Part shown: positions 5,654 through 13,161 of the stretch, piece by piece
Layout: each line of letters opens with the position of its first letter
Position numbering within the stretch: position 1 is the stretch's first letter
DNA from: Fibrobacter sp. UBA4373
GTDB lineage: Bacteria > Fibrobacterota > Fibrobacteria > Fibrobacterales > Fibrobacteraceae
Assembly (NCBI GenBank): GCA_002390045.1
Contig: DGSB01000012.1
Span: forward strand, 1 to 14,375
Direction: 5' to 3'
DNA length: 14,375 nt
Made by a program: the position numbers and the translations under genes
The notes under the pieces: generated by a model
What the model was told of the DNA's origin: nothing
What the model saw: only the letters and a program-made list of their open reading frames with translations
Databases searched by the model: none

Positions 5654-8407
5654 TTAGCGGAAGTTCGCCGTGTACGAGATTCCGTTTACGGGGAAGATCG
5701 TGCGGATGCTTGAAGATTCTCCGTCGTTCCAGCCGGTGAATGTACAGCCGGCGCCGTTTTCCGCAGAAATCGTTACCGGAATTTCGGGGTAGAGATGAAG
5801 AGTCGTGTTTTTGTGAAGGCGGATTCCGTCGACTAGAATTGTGCCGCATCCGTTTGAAACAAGGGAAACTTCTGCGCGGGATGGGAGGCCGAAATAATTT
5901 TCCATTTCGGAGATGACCTCTTGGGGGCGTTTCTTTGCAAAGTTCTCGATGATGGAAAGCTGGCTTTCCATGTAGGTGGCGTTATGGTTCCAACGCTCCT
6001 GATCGCGGGGAATTTCCGCCTGGATTTCTTGCATCATGCTGTGAATTTTGGCGCTCACGGAATCGGCACTGAATTTGCTTGCGGTCAAAGCGACGAAGCG
6101 GTTTATAAAACGGTTGCGGAATGTGGTGTTTTTGAGCAGGTTCCGAATGGGAACCGTAAATTCCTTTCCGTTGGGATATCCCGTTGCGGTGGAATCCAGC
6201 GTAAAGGAGAACATGTCCATGGAGGCATATTCGGCTTCGGCGTGCCCGTTGTCAAATCCCCAGTCTAAGTCGTAGAGCATCCATCGCCACGGCGTTTGGG
6301 GCGAATGACTTTTCCACTTTTTCAGATTGTTGCCTGGCCAGTCGCGGTTGGCGATGAACATTTCGGTTTGGATATAGTTGATGTAATTGTCTATGTCCAT
6401 GAGGCTTGAAACGTATGCGTAGACAGCGCTGTCGGTGATGTCGTTCGATTCAATGTATTTTTCGAGATCGGTATAATCGGTTCCGCTCCCGGCGGTAACG
6501 GAATTGTCGCTTTTAAGCAAATCAATGGAACTGGCGTCGTAGCCGTAATTGGTCGTCAGGTAATTTTCGTTCAGGCGTTCGCGAATGTTGTAAATACCGA
6601 AGTATTTGCCGTTGATGAAGACGATCGAGGGGCGCGCTTTTTGATAGTCGACGCCAAGGCCCTGAGTGATGCTTGAACCTAGACGGTCGCGAATATAATC
6701 CTGGTAATAGTTTCCACCGTTTGCACGGAAGACGATATCCTTGAATTCCTTTAGATGGGGAAATTCTGGGAATATCCTGTATTCGAGCTTTGAATCTCCA
6801 TAGAGTTTGCGGAATTTGAGGGCAAAAGCTTTTTTGGGATTGGCACGGCTGTAGTTGCCAAAAATTTCGAAGCCGACGGTTTTGTGGAAAGCGGGCTTTG
6901 CGGCGCCGGGTTCAAAGAAAGCGATTTCGGCGGGGATGGTTTTGTCTAGCCAATAGTTTGCCCCGAAATGCGGTTCTTCTGCGCTTGCGTTCGGGCCTTC
7001 CATGTAAATGCCTGTGTCCGGATCAAAAAGGGAATTTGAATCTGCGGTGATAAAGGCGGTGGCAAGGGTCGGGGCTTCTTCAAAAAGATAGGTGCGAGTT
7101 GAAACGTCACTTGCTAAAGCGCCATCGCGGAATGTGGCGCAGCGGAGTACGGTATTTTGGGAAACCGCATATTCGGTGAAAATGGGGCTTGTTTCGGTGG
7201 GAAGCTTTCCGCCGAGTTCGCAACGGACAACGCTTAAGGAATCGCTTGTGAAGGAAATGACAAACGGATCCGTGTAAAATCCGGATTCCGGAAAATAAAA
7301 ACTGTTCGAAACTTGGACCGGGTAAGATGCTTTTGCAATGCCAAGAGGCGTAGGATTTGCAAAACCCCAGCCGTTAGCGGCATACGAGTAGGCTTTTCCC
7401 TGGGGAACGCTCGGGTAAGAAATGGAATCGCGCAAGGCGCCTGTGGAGTCGAAAAGGAAAATGTTCCCGCCGCTTTGGGGAATCTTAAAATTCGTATGGG
7501 GAAAATGCCCTTGATTGCGGGCGATATACGAAGTGAAGTGAAACTGCACCCGGTTATAGTGATTGCTGACCGCCGAAAAACGCGTGCCGTAGATGTTCTG
7601 TAAATCGGGGAACTTTGTGCCTGTCGGAAGAATGATTTTGTACGTTGTCGAAGAGTCGCCGGTTCCTGTCAAAATCGTATGCCAGCCGAGCCAGTCGTCG
7701 TAATCGGGCTGTGCAAGGCGAACTTCCAAAGGCTCGTCTTTTGTAATGTAGCCCGTGATGAGCAGTTGGTTCGCGCTTCCGAGGTCATGCGTATCGGAAG
7801 TGGATGCCGAATTGACGCCAACGAAAACGCAGGCGCTGCTCCAGCCGAGTTCTGCGTTGCTAGCGAGCTGCATTTCTGCAGAAACGGAGCGTTTCCCGTT
7901 TTCGGTGGAAATATACTCCGAAGAAAGCCAAGGCTTGACGATGCTTGCGCCTTTAACCGGACTGCTTTCCGCATCGCTCCAGCTCCAGGAATCAAAACCG
8001 AGCAAATCGGTAGAATCGGAGGGCGCTTCCAATTCCGGGCGATCCTTTTTAGAAAAGAAGACAATCAAAAAGCTCTGAGGCGGAATGACCGCGTTTCCGA
8101 ACGTCCACTTGCGGGGTTCGCTTTCGGAATTCGAAAGCGAAAAGCCTTTCAGGTTCACCGCGGTATCGGCAGGGTTGAAAAGTTCAATCCAATCGGAATG
8201 GTCGCCGTCTTCATCTTCGAACGTCGCATTTTTGGGATTGACTTCGGTAAAGACGACAGGGGCCGTACGCAAAAAATTGTCGGCGGAAGGATCGTCTGCG
8301 GGAGGCGTTAATTCTTCGGTGGAAACTTTTTCAAGATTTTCGCTACAAGAAGCTAAAAAGGCTCCCATTGCAGCCACAGTCAAAGCGTATTTTACCCAAA
8401 AAACCAT
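5654..8407 (-). CDS. CotH-kinase-family lipoprotein with lamin-tail domain
   Basis: A 917-residue secreted protein. An N-terminal hydrophobic stretch (about 5-18) ends in the lipobox LASC, so Cys21 should be lipidated and the protein anchored in the outer or inner membrane. A lamin-tail domain begins at about 50 (VFTEVNPKN, DWIELFNP) and appears to resume at 303-356 (HTNFKIPQSGGNIFLFD, WGFANPTPLG). The segment between looks like a separate beta-sandwich. Residues 362-442 resemble a chitobiase/hexosaminidase C-terminal-type domain. The CotH domain spans about 490-770: HKTVGFEIFGNYSRANPKKAF with Lys525/526, NGKYFGIYNIRERLNENYL, and the metal-site motif WMLYDLDWGFD with D713, D715 and D719. The C-terminal ~70 residues resemble a small 'bacterial repeat' beta domain. 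CotH proteins phosphorylate spore-coat proteins in Bacillus, and homologues occur beside cellulosomal or surface proteins. The substrate here is unknown. The ATG has no evident Shine-Dalgarno sequence. Confidence 0.87.
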   Translation of the reverse strand: MVFWVKYALTVAAMGAFLASCSENLEKVSTEELTPPADDPSADNFLRTAPVVFTEVNPKNATFEDEDGDHSDWIELFNPADTAVNLKGFSLSNSESEPRKWTFGNAVIPPQSFLIVFFSKKDRPELEAPSDSTDLLGFDSWSWSDAESSPVKGASIVKPWLSSEYISTENGKRSVSAEMQLASNAELGWSSACVFVGVNSASTSDTHDLGSANQLLITGYITKDEPLEVRLAQPDYDDWLGWHTILTGTGDSSTTYKIILPTGTKFPDLQNIYGTRFSAVSNHYNRVQFHFTSYIARNQGHFPHTNFKIPQSGGNIFLFDSTGALRDSISYPSVPQGKAYSYAANGWGFANPTPLGIAKASYPVQVSNSFYFPESGFYTDPFVISFTSDSLSVVRCELGGKLPTETSPIFTEYAVSQNTVLRCATFRDGALASDVSTRTYLFEEAPTLATAFITADSNSLFDPDTGIYMEGPNASAEEPHFGANYWLDKTIPAEIAFFEPGAAKPAFHKTVGFEIFGNYSRANPKKAFALKFRKLYGDSKLEYRIFPEFPHLKEFKDIVFRANGGNYYQDYIRDRLGSSITQGLGVDYQKARPSIVFINGKYFGIYNIRERLNENYLTTNYGYDASSIDLLKSDNSVTAGSGTDYTDLEKYIESNDITDSAVYAYVSSLMDIDNYINYIQTEMFIANRDWPGNNLKKWKSHSPQTPWRWMLYDLDWGFDNGHAEAEYASMDMFSFTLDSTATGYPNGKEFTVPIRNLLKNTTFRNRFINRFVALTASKFSADSVSAKIHSMMQEIQAEIPRDQERWNHNATYMESQLSIIENFAKKRPQEVISEMENYFGLPSRAEVSLVSNGCGTILVDGIRLHKNTTLHLYPEIPVTISAENGAGCTFTGWNDGESSSIRTIFPVNGISYTANFR

Positions 8408-8461
8408 GAAATAAACATAGCTTATTGACGTGCGGAATGAAACTTATAAAGAAAGTGCTTT

Positions 8462-9379
8462 TTAGAAGATATCTACGTTTAGCTTGATTCCGTTCTTTTT
8501 GACGTCGGAAATCAAGGCTTCTGCATCTTGGCTAATACGGTCCAGCTGCTTCGAAACTTCGCCGTTTTTTTGCAGAATCAGCGCTGTCGAATTATCGCTT
8601 CCATCGATCTGGGAAAGAACCTTTTGCAAAGAGTTCTTCGCGTTTTCCGCAGACGATTTCAAATGTTCCAATTGGGCAATCAAATTCAAACCGTCGGCTT
8701 GAACGGTATCGATACCGCTCTTTATCTTTTCGAGCGAAGTTTCGAACTTACCTGCAGAAGAGGAAATGTTTTCTAGCAGGGATTCCGTTTCGCGTTTCCA
8801 ATTTTGAATATCGCTGTTGGCTGTTGCGACCAAGGATTTTCCTTTTTGGAAAACGCGGTCCATCTGCTTGCGGGTGGAACTGTGGTCCAGGGAATCCAAC
8901 AGAGCGTTTAAAGTGTTGACGATCGTGTGGAATTCTTTAAGAGAGGATTCCAGATCGGCGCGGGCCGTATTTAAGCCTTTGTCGAAAAGCGTTCTGAAAA
9001 TCGTATCCTTGGAAGTGTAAAACTCTTCGGATGTCCCGAGGTCGATTCGAATTTCCCGGTTTCCGAGAAAACCTGCCGTTGCAAATGTAAAGCGGGAATC
9101 CTTAGGCAGGCGAATGGAAGAAATAACTTCGAATTCCACGTAAATGCAGGAATCCGTTTTGTGCATGTCCAGAATGCGACCCTTGGGAAGTCCACCGATT
9201 TTTACGTTGCTCCCGTTTGCAATGGGACCGACTTCACTAAAGGCGGCGACGTAGTGCGTCCGTTCGTTATGCGGACTGAGAGGGTGGTAATAATACCACA
9301 GCAAGAAGATGAGAGTAGCAAGTGCGAGAACGCCCAAAAGCATTCGCTTGTTGCCATACATCGAAATCTTGCTATTCAT
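8462..9379 (-). CDS. MCE-domain (MlaD-like) lipid-transport protein
   Basis: The 305-residue protein has a single N-terminal membrane anchor (about 13-31) and an MCE domain (about 42-116). Family-typical pieces are FSEVGPIANGSNVKIGGLPKGRI and FLGNREIRIDLG. A long, Leu/Lys/Ser-rich, probably coiled-coil C-terminal region follows to residue 305. MCE proteins form periplasmic rings or tubes that pass phospholipids between the membranes, working with an MlaE-type permease and MlaF-type ATPase. Neither partner is in the window. The ATG overlaps the 3' end of hprK by 8 nt, which suggests translational coupling, and only a weak CGGA precedes it. It is the last gene of the lptB-rpoN-hprK operon. No intrinsic terminator is visible in the 54 nt before the CotH-kinase gene. 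Confidence 0.85.
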   Translation of the reverse strand: MNSKISMYGNKRMLLGVLALATLIFLLWYYYHPLSPHNERTHYVAAFSEVGPIANGSNVKIGGLPKGRILDMHKTDSCIYVEFEVISSIRLPKDSRFTFATAGFLGNREIRIDLGTSEEFYTSKDTIFRTLFDKGLNTARADLESSLKEFHTIVNTLNALLDSLDHSSTRKQMDRVFQKGKSLVATANSDIQNWKRETESLLENISSSAGKFETSLEKIKSGIDTVQADGLNLIAQLEHLKSSAENAKNSLQKVLSQIDGSDNSTALILQKNGEVSKQLDRISQDAEALISDVKKNGIKLNVDIF

Positions 9380-10400
9380 ACGTGGTTCCGGTCAAAAGGT
9401 CGTTAAATCCGTCATCCTTGGAAAGCCCTTGGGCTTTGTCCTGAATGGCTTTTAACAAATTAGCATTAAATTCCTTGGCGACATCGACGCCGTTCATTTT
9501 CATGAGCGCGTTCATGGCGATGACTTCGGAAATCACGGTCAAGCTTTTGCCCGGCGCGACAGGGATTAAAACTTTGGGAACCTTGATGCCAAGAATTTCT
9601 TCATAGGCGTTCGAAAGTCCGGTGCGTTCATAGGTCATGCCCTGCTGCCACGGCTGCAATTCGATAACGACTTCGATCTTCTTTTTTCGGCGGACGGATT
9701 TAATACCGAACATGGATTTGACATCGATAATGCCGATGCCGCGGATTTCCATGTGATGCTTGATGAGAGATTCGGATCGACCGATAACCGTGTCGCCGAT
9801 GCGAGTGATGCGGACGGAGTCATCGGCGACAAGTCGGTGACCGCGTTCGACAAGGTCTAGCACGCATTCGGATTTTCCGACGTTGCTGTCGCCGACATAG
9901 AGCATGCCCACGCCATAGACGTCGACAAGGCTTGCGTGTACAGACGTATAAGCCGCAAAATACTGCTCTAAAAAACGCTGGGTTTCTTTGGCAAAGTCGT
10001 AAGTGGAAAGCTCCGTCGTCATCAGGGGAACGTTCTGCTTGACGCACATGTTCAAAAGCTCCTGATGGGGAGTCAGGTTGTGCGTCAGGACCCACATCGG
10101 GGATCTGAATTCCGAAAGCTTTGCAAAGATATATTCGCGGGCATCGCTGCCGACGCTTTCGAGATAGCTCCATTCCGTTGAACCGATCATTTGAATCTGA
10201 TCCGGATTATAGACGGAAAGATACCCGGACATGGCAAGCCCTGGACGATGAATCCCGATGTGGGAAAGGTTCGTTTTGAGGGAAGCTTCCGGGGTGTGCA
10301 GCTTGAGCTTTAAAGGCTGCTGGAAGTGTTTAAAAAAATCAAGAACCGGGCACAAGGCTCGGCGCTTGATATCTAGGTTGTCAAAGCAATGAAATGCCAC
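9372..10400 (-). CDS. hprK: HPr kinase/phosphorylase
   Basis: HprK phosphorylates and dephosphorylates the regulatory serine of HPr-type phosphocarriers, linking carbon or energy state to gene control. The 342-residue product has the two-domain form. The N-terminal domain is about 15-145 (HIGIHRPGLAMSGYL, IGSTEWSYLE). The catalytic domain has His155 in VHASLVDVYGVGML, the P-loop GDSNVGKSE (170-178), D193-D194, the family signature MEIRGIGIIDV (217-227) and VAPGKSLTVISEVIAMN. The P-loop has Asn173 where the family usually has Gly. The GTG start lies 2 nt after the hpf stop and lacks a strong ribosome-binding site, so coupled translation is likely. A downstream TTG at residue 16 is a weaker alternative. 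The position after rpoN and hpf is that held by ptsN or hprK in proteobacteria. No HPr gene is in the window. Confidence 0.94.
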   Translation of the reverse strand: MAFHCFDNLDIKRRALCPVLDFFKHFQQPLKLKLHTPEASLKTNLSHIGIHRPGLAMSGYLSVYNPDQIQMIGSTEWSYLESVGSDAREYIFAKLSEFRSPMWVLTHNLTPHQELLNMCVKQNVPLMTTELSTYDFAKETQRFLEQYFAAYTSVHASLVDVYGVGMLYVGDSNVGKSECVLDLVERGHRLVADDSVRITRIGDTVIGRSESLIKHHMEIRGIGIIDVKSMFGIKSVRRKKKIEVVIELQPWQQGMTYERTGLSNAYEEILGIKVPKVLIPVAPGKSLTVISEVIAMNALMKMNGVDVAKEFNANLLKAIQDKAQGLSKDDGFNDLLTGTTYE

Positions 10401-10402
10401 TA

Positions 10403-10735
10403 TTACTTTTGTGCTGCTGCGGTGACGTTTGCCATCGGCTCAGCCTGGTGGGCACTCTGCTTTTCGTTAGCCTTCTTCAGTTGCACTTTCGCGCGTTCGA
10501 AAGCGGCGTCGATCGCCTTGCCCATGGTTTCTTCGTCTGCGGTGGCAACGACCGTTGCGCCCTTCACATTCAAAGAAATTTCCACATGGCGGCTAAGATC
10601 GCTAATCTTATCGAGAACGATGGAAGCGGAAGTAATATTCGGGTAGAATTTGCCGAGAGCGTCCACTGCGTCTTTAAGGGTAGCTTGAAGTGTATCAGAA
10701 ATAGTGCAATGACGAGCAGCGATTTGAACTTCCAT
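10403..10735 (-). CDS. hpf: Ribosome hibernation-promoting factor (HPF/YfiA family)
   Basis: HPF binds the decoding centre of the 30S subunit and stabilises inactive ribosomes in slow growth; it was formerly called sigma-54 modulation protein because of its position after rpoN. The 110-residue product begins MEVQIAARHCTISDTLQ and runs through LGKFYPNITSASIVLDK and HVEISLNVKGATVVATADEETMGKAIDAAFERAKVQLKK, the standard beta-alpha-beta-beta-beta-alpha fold. It has a short Ala/Gln-rich tail and no long-HPF dimerisation domain. ATG 10735 is chosen because GGAGGT ends 6 nt upstream and the protein then starts where the family starts. An in-frame ATG at 10780 (125 residues) also follows GGGAGG, but that site is locked in a predicted hairpin. 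The gene follows rpoN after a 157-nt leader. Confidence 0.93.
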   Translation of the reverse strand: MEVQIAARHCTISDTLQATLKDAVDALGKFYPNITSASIVLDKISDLSRHVEISLNVKGATVVATADEETMGKAIDAAFERAKVQLKKANEKQSAHQAEPMANVTAAAQK

Positions 10736-10771
10736 ATCGAACCTCCAGTTAAAGGTGAAAAAAGAACTTTT

Positions 10772-10792
10772 GGAAGACATTGGATGTCCTCC
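10772..10792 (-). promoter_or_regulatory. 9-bp hairpin in the hpf leader
   Basis: On the minus strand GGAGGACAT pairs with ATGTCTTCC around a 3-nt CCA loop, giving nine base pairs of which one is G-U. The 5' arm holds a GGAGG Shine-Dalgarno-like sequence and the 3' arm begins with an in-frame ATG. The element lies 36 nt before the preferred hpf start. A six-T run occurs 8 nt after the stem, too far for a standard intrinsic terminator. It may be an attenuator or an RNA-level control element in this otherwise tightly packed operon. Confidence 0.5.
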
Positions 10793-10892
10793 CATCAATG
10801 GATATACATCTTTATTTCTCAAAAAAGAACGATTTTTAAAGAAATTTTTTTCTTTTTTTGACTTCTAATTTGGAATAGTTCCTTTATGGCTC

Positions 10893-12410
10893 TTATTTTA
10901 CGGCTTTTCTGAGGCGTGCCGGCAGGATTTTCAGCTCTTCCCGGTACTTGGCGACGGTTCGACGGGCGACCTTCATGCCTTGGCTTTCGAGAGCGTCTGC
11001 AAGCGCCTGGTCGGAAAGCGGGGATGAGTGGTCTTCGTTTGCGACAAGATCCCTGATGGTGTCGAGAATTTTTGCCGACCCGATGGAACTGCCGTCGCTT
11101 TGGGTGACGCCCGAACTGAAGAACTGCTTCAGTTCGTAGATGCCATACGGGGTCTCGACGTATTTGCCGTTCGTGGCGCGGTTGACTGTACTCGGGTCGC
11201 GGTTGATTTCTTCGGCAATGTCTTGCAAAATCATCGGCTTTAGGTTTTCGGGACCTTTGGCGAAAAAGTCGTGTTGCTTCTTCAGGATGGCGTTCATGAC
11301 GAGTTCAATCGTGCTATGGCGATTATCGACGCTTTTGATGAACGTGTTGGCGGCGTTGAGCTTTTCGCGCACGTATTCCTTGTCTTTTTTGCTTGCGTTC
11401 GGCTGTTGCAAAATTTGACGGTAGGTTTCGTTGATGTGCAAATGCGGAATGCGTTCCCGGTGCATGAGAACCTTAAAGTCGCCCTTTCCGTCTTTGACGA
11501 CTTCCATGTCGGGCACGATTGCCTGGGTCGGGACGTTGTTGATTTGTGCCCCGGGGTGCGGCGAAAGGGCGGAAAGCTCGTGGACAGCCTTTTGGACATC
11601 TTCGGTGCTCACGTTCAACGCTTTGGCGATGGACGCGTAACGGAGCTCTCGAAGCGCGTCAAAATGTTTTTCGAGAATCTGGATGGCAAGCGGTGAAAAA
11701 TCCGGGATGCGGTAGGCTTGAATTAAAAAACATTCGCGCAGGTCGCGGGCACCGATGCCTGGAGGCGTAAAGGACTGCAAAACGTGGAAGGCTTCTTGGA
11801 CGGGGTACGAAGCGTCTTCGAGTTTTTTCCGGTTTTGCAGAACATCTTCGACTTCGGCAATGTCTGGGTCGTTTTGTTCTTCGCGGTTTTCGTCTTCCAA
11901 GAGATCCTTTTCGGCGGGGGCAAGAAAGCCGTTATCGCCGACGCAGCCGATCAGGTATTCGACGATCTTGACGATCTGCGGAGGACGTTTCCATTCGCGG
12001 AGCTGATTTTTTAAGAGTTCCTGCATGCTGAGCCCGCGAGTCGGTTCCGGGCGCAGGTCGTCGTCGGGGTCTTTGCCTCCCAGATCCTTATAAGGCGCTT
12101 CGGAATTGCGGAACCCGTCTTCCATGTACTGTTCCCAGTCGATTGAATTTTCGGCTCGCGGGTCCATTAAATCGTAACTATTGTCGTCACCGTCGACTCC
12201 CGAACTTTCGCGTACCGGTTCGTCGAGGGATTCCATGCGGCTGTCGTCCGGTTCATCGGCCTCTAAAAGCGGATTTACTTCGAGTTCTTGGGAAATCGCC
12301 GTTTGAAGTTCGATGGTATTCATCTGGAGCATTTTAATCGATTGCAGCATCTGCGGGGACAGATTCTGTTCGAGCTTCATGCCTTGCTTAAGTTGAATTC
12401 CTAAATCCAT
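10893..12410 (-). CDS. rpoN: RNA polymerase sigma-54 factor RpoN
   Basis: Sigma-54 directs RNA polymerase to -24/-12 promoters, with opening driven by enhancer-binding ATPases. The 505-residue product has the classic layout. The Gln/Leu-rich region I is LGIQLKQGMKLEQNLSPQMLQSIKMLQ, ending ELEVNPLLE. An acidic region II runs about 50-115. Core-binding and DNA-binding domains follow, the latter including DIAEEINRDPSTVNRATNGKYVETPYGIYELKQFF. The RpoN box ARRTVAKYRE (about 482-491) and KILPARLRK close the protein. ATG 12410 is chosen because GGAG lies 6 nt upstream and the protein then starts at MDLGIQL. An in-frame ATG at 12446 would overlap lptB and adds 12 unconserved residues. It begins 13 nt after the lptB stop. 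No enhancer-binding protein is in the window. Confidence 0.96.
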   Translation of the reverse strand: MDLGIQLKQGMKLEQNLSPQMLQSIKMLQMNTIELQTAISQELEVNPLLEADEPDDSRMESLDEPVRESSGVDGDDNSYDLMDPRAENSIDWEQYMEDGFRNSEAPYKDLGGKDPDDDLRPEPTRGLSMQELLKNQLREWKRPPQIVKIVEYLIGCVGDNGFLAPAEKDLLEDENREEQNDPDIAEVEDVLQNRKKLEDASYPVQEAFHVLQSFTPPGIGARDLRECFLIQAYRIPDFSPLAIQILEKHFDALRELRYASIAKALNVSTEDVQKAVHELSALSPHPGAQINNVPTQAIVPDMEVVKDGKGDFKVLMHRERIPHLHINETYRQILQQPNASKKDKEYVREKLNAANTFIKSVDNRHSTIELVMNAILKKQHDFFAKGPENLKPMILQDIAEEINRDPSTVNRATNGKYVETPYGIYELKQFFSSGVTQSDGSSIGSAKILDTIRDLVANEDHSSPLSDQALADALESQGMKVARRTVAKYREELKILPARLRKAVK

Positions 12411-12423
12411 AAAAACTCCAGGC

Positions 12424-13161
12424 TTAGTCCAAACGGAAGGATTCACCGAGGTAAATGCGCTTTGCCTCTTCGTTGTTCGCCAAATGATCGGAAGTGCCTT
12501 CGGTTAAAACCTGGCTCTTGTACATAATGTAGGCGCGGTCGGTAATGGAAAGCGTTTCACGCACGTTGTGGTCCGTAATAAGGATTCCCATTCCTTTATC
12601 TTTTAAACTGGAAATAATGGCTTGAATGTCGGCGACGGCAATCGGGTCAATCCCTGCGAACGGTTCATCGAGCAATAAAAAGTCTGGGTTTGCGGCAAGG
12701 GCGCGGGCGATTTCTAGGCGTCTTCTTTCGCCACCGGAGCAGCTCATGGATTTCGTCTTTCGGATGTGCGTGATTTTAAATTCTTCGAGGAGCTGTTCCA
12801 GACGTTCTTTACGTTCTTTGCGGCTGTAGCCTTGGGTCTCAAGAATCGCCATGATGTTATCTTGAACGCTCAGCTTGCGGAAAATGGAAGCTTCTTGCGG
12901 AAGATAGCCGACGCCAAGTCTTGCCCTGCGGTACATCGGCTTTTCGGTCATTTCGATGTCGTCGAGAAAAATGTGTCCCGAATCCGGACGGACCATGCCG
13001 ACGATCATGTAGAACGAAGTCGTCTTGCCGGCACCGTTAGGTCCGAGAAGTCCAACGATTTCCCCCTGGGAGACGCTGATGGAAACGTCGTTTACCACCT
13101 TGCGCCCGTTGTAAATTTTGCAGATCTTTTCCGTGCGAATGGTTCTGATGAGGTTTTTCAT
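12424..13161 (-). CDS. lptB: LPS export ABC transporter ATP-binding protein LptB
   Basis: LptB is the cytoplasmic ATPase that, with LptF and LptG, extracts lipopolysaccharide from the inner membrane and drives it across the Lpt bridge. The 245-residue product has Walker A GPNGAGKT (40-47), Q-loop Gln89 in YLPQEASIFRKL, the signature SCSGGERRR (140-148), Walker B LLLDEP (162-167) and H-loop His198 in ITDHNVRETL. It ends RIYLGESFRL like E. coli LptB. ALAANPDFLLLDEPFAGIDPIAV is close to the E. coli sequence. The signature has Cys141 in place of the usual Leu. The ATG overlaps the stop of the OstA-like gene (ATGA), and GAGGA lies 6 nt upstream. Confidence 0.97.
   Translation of the reverse strand: MKNLIRTIRTEKICKIYNGRKVVNDVSISVSQGEIVGLLGPNGAGKTTSFYMIVGMVRPDSGHIFLDDIEMTEKPMYRRARLGVGYLPQEASIFRKLSVQDNIMAILETQGYSRKERKERLEQLLEEFKITHIRKTKSMSCSGGERRRLEIARALAANPDFLLLDEPFAGIDPIAVADIQAIISSLKDKGMGILITDHNVRETLSITDRAYIMYKSQVLTEGTSDHLANNEEAKRIYLGESFRLD

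Noticed and set aside
7679..8311. A 210-codon open frame on the plus strand.
   Set aside because: It is antisense to the CotH-kinase gene, whose protein is clearly recognisable in the other direction.
10736..10822. Longer hpf forms starting at 10822 or 10780.
   Set aside because: The family N-terminus is MEVQIAARH at 10735 with a well-placed GGAGGT. The 10822 start has no ribosome-binding site. The 10780 start is kept only as a finding because its site is inside a hairpin.
12411..12446. Longer rpoN form starting at ATG 12446.
   Set aside because: It overlaps lptB and adds 12 residues not seen in RpoN proteins, while ATG 12410 has GGAG 6 nt upstream and gives the usual MDLGIQL start.
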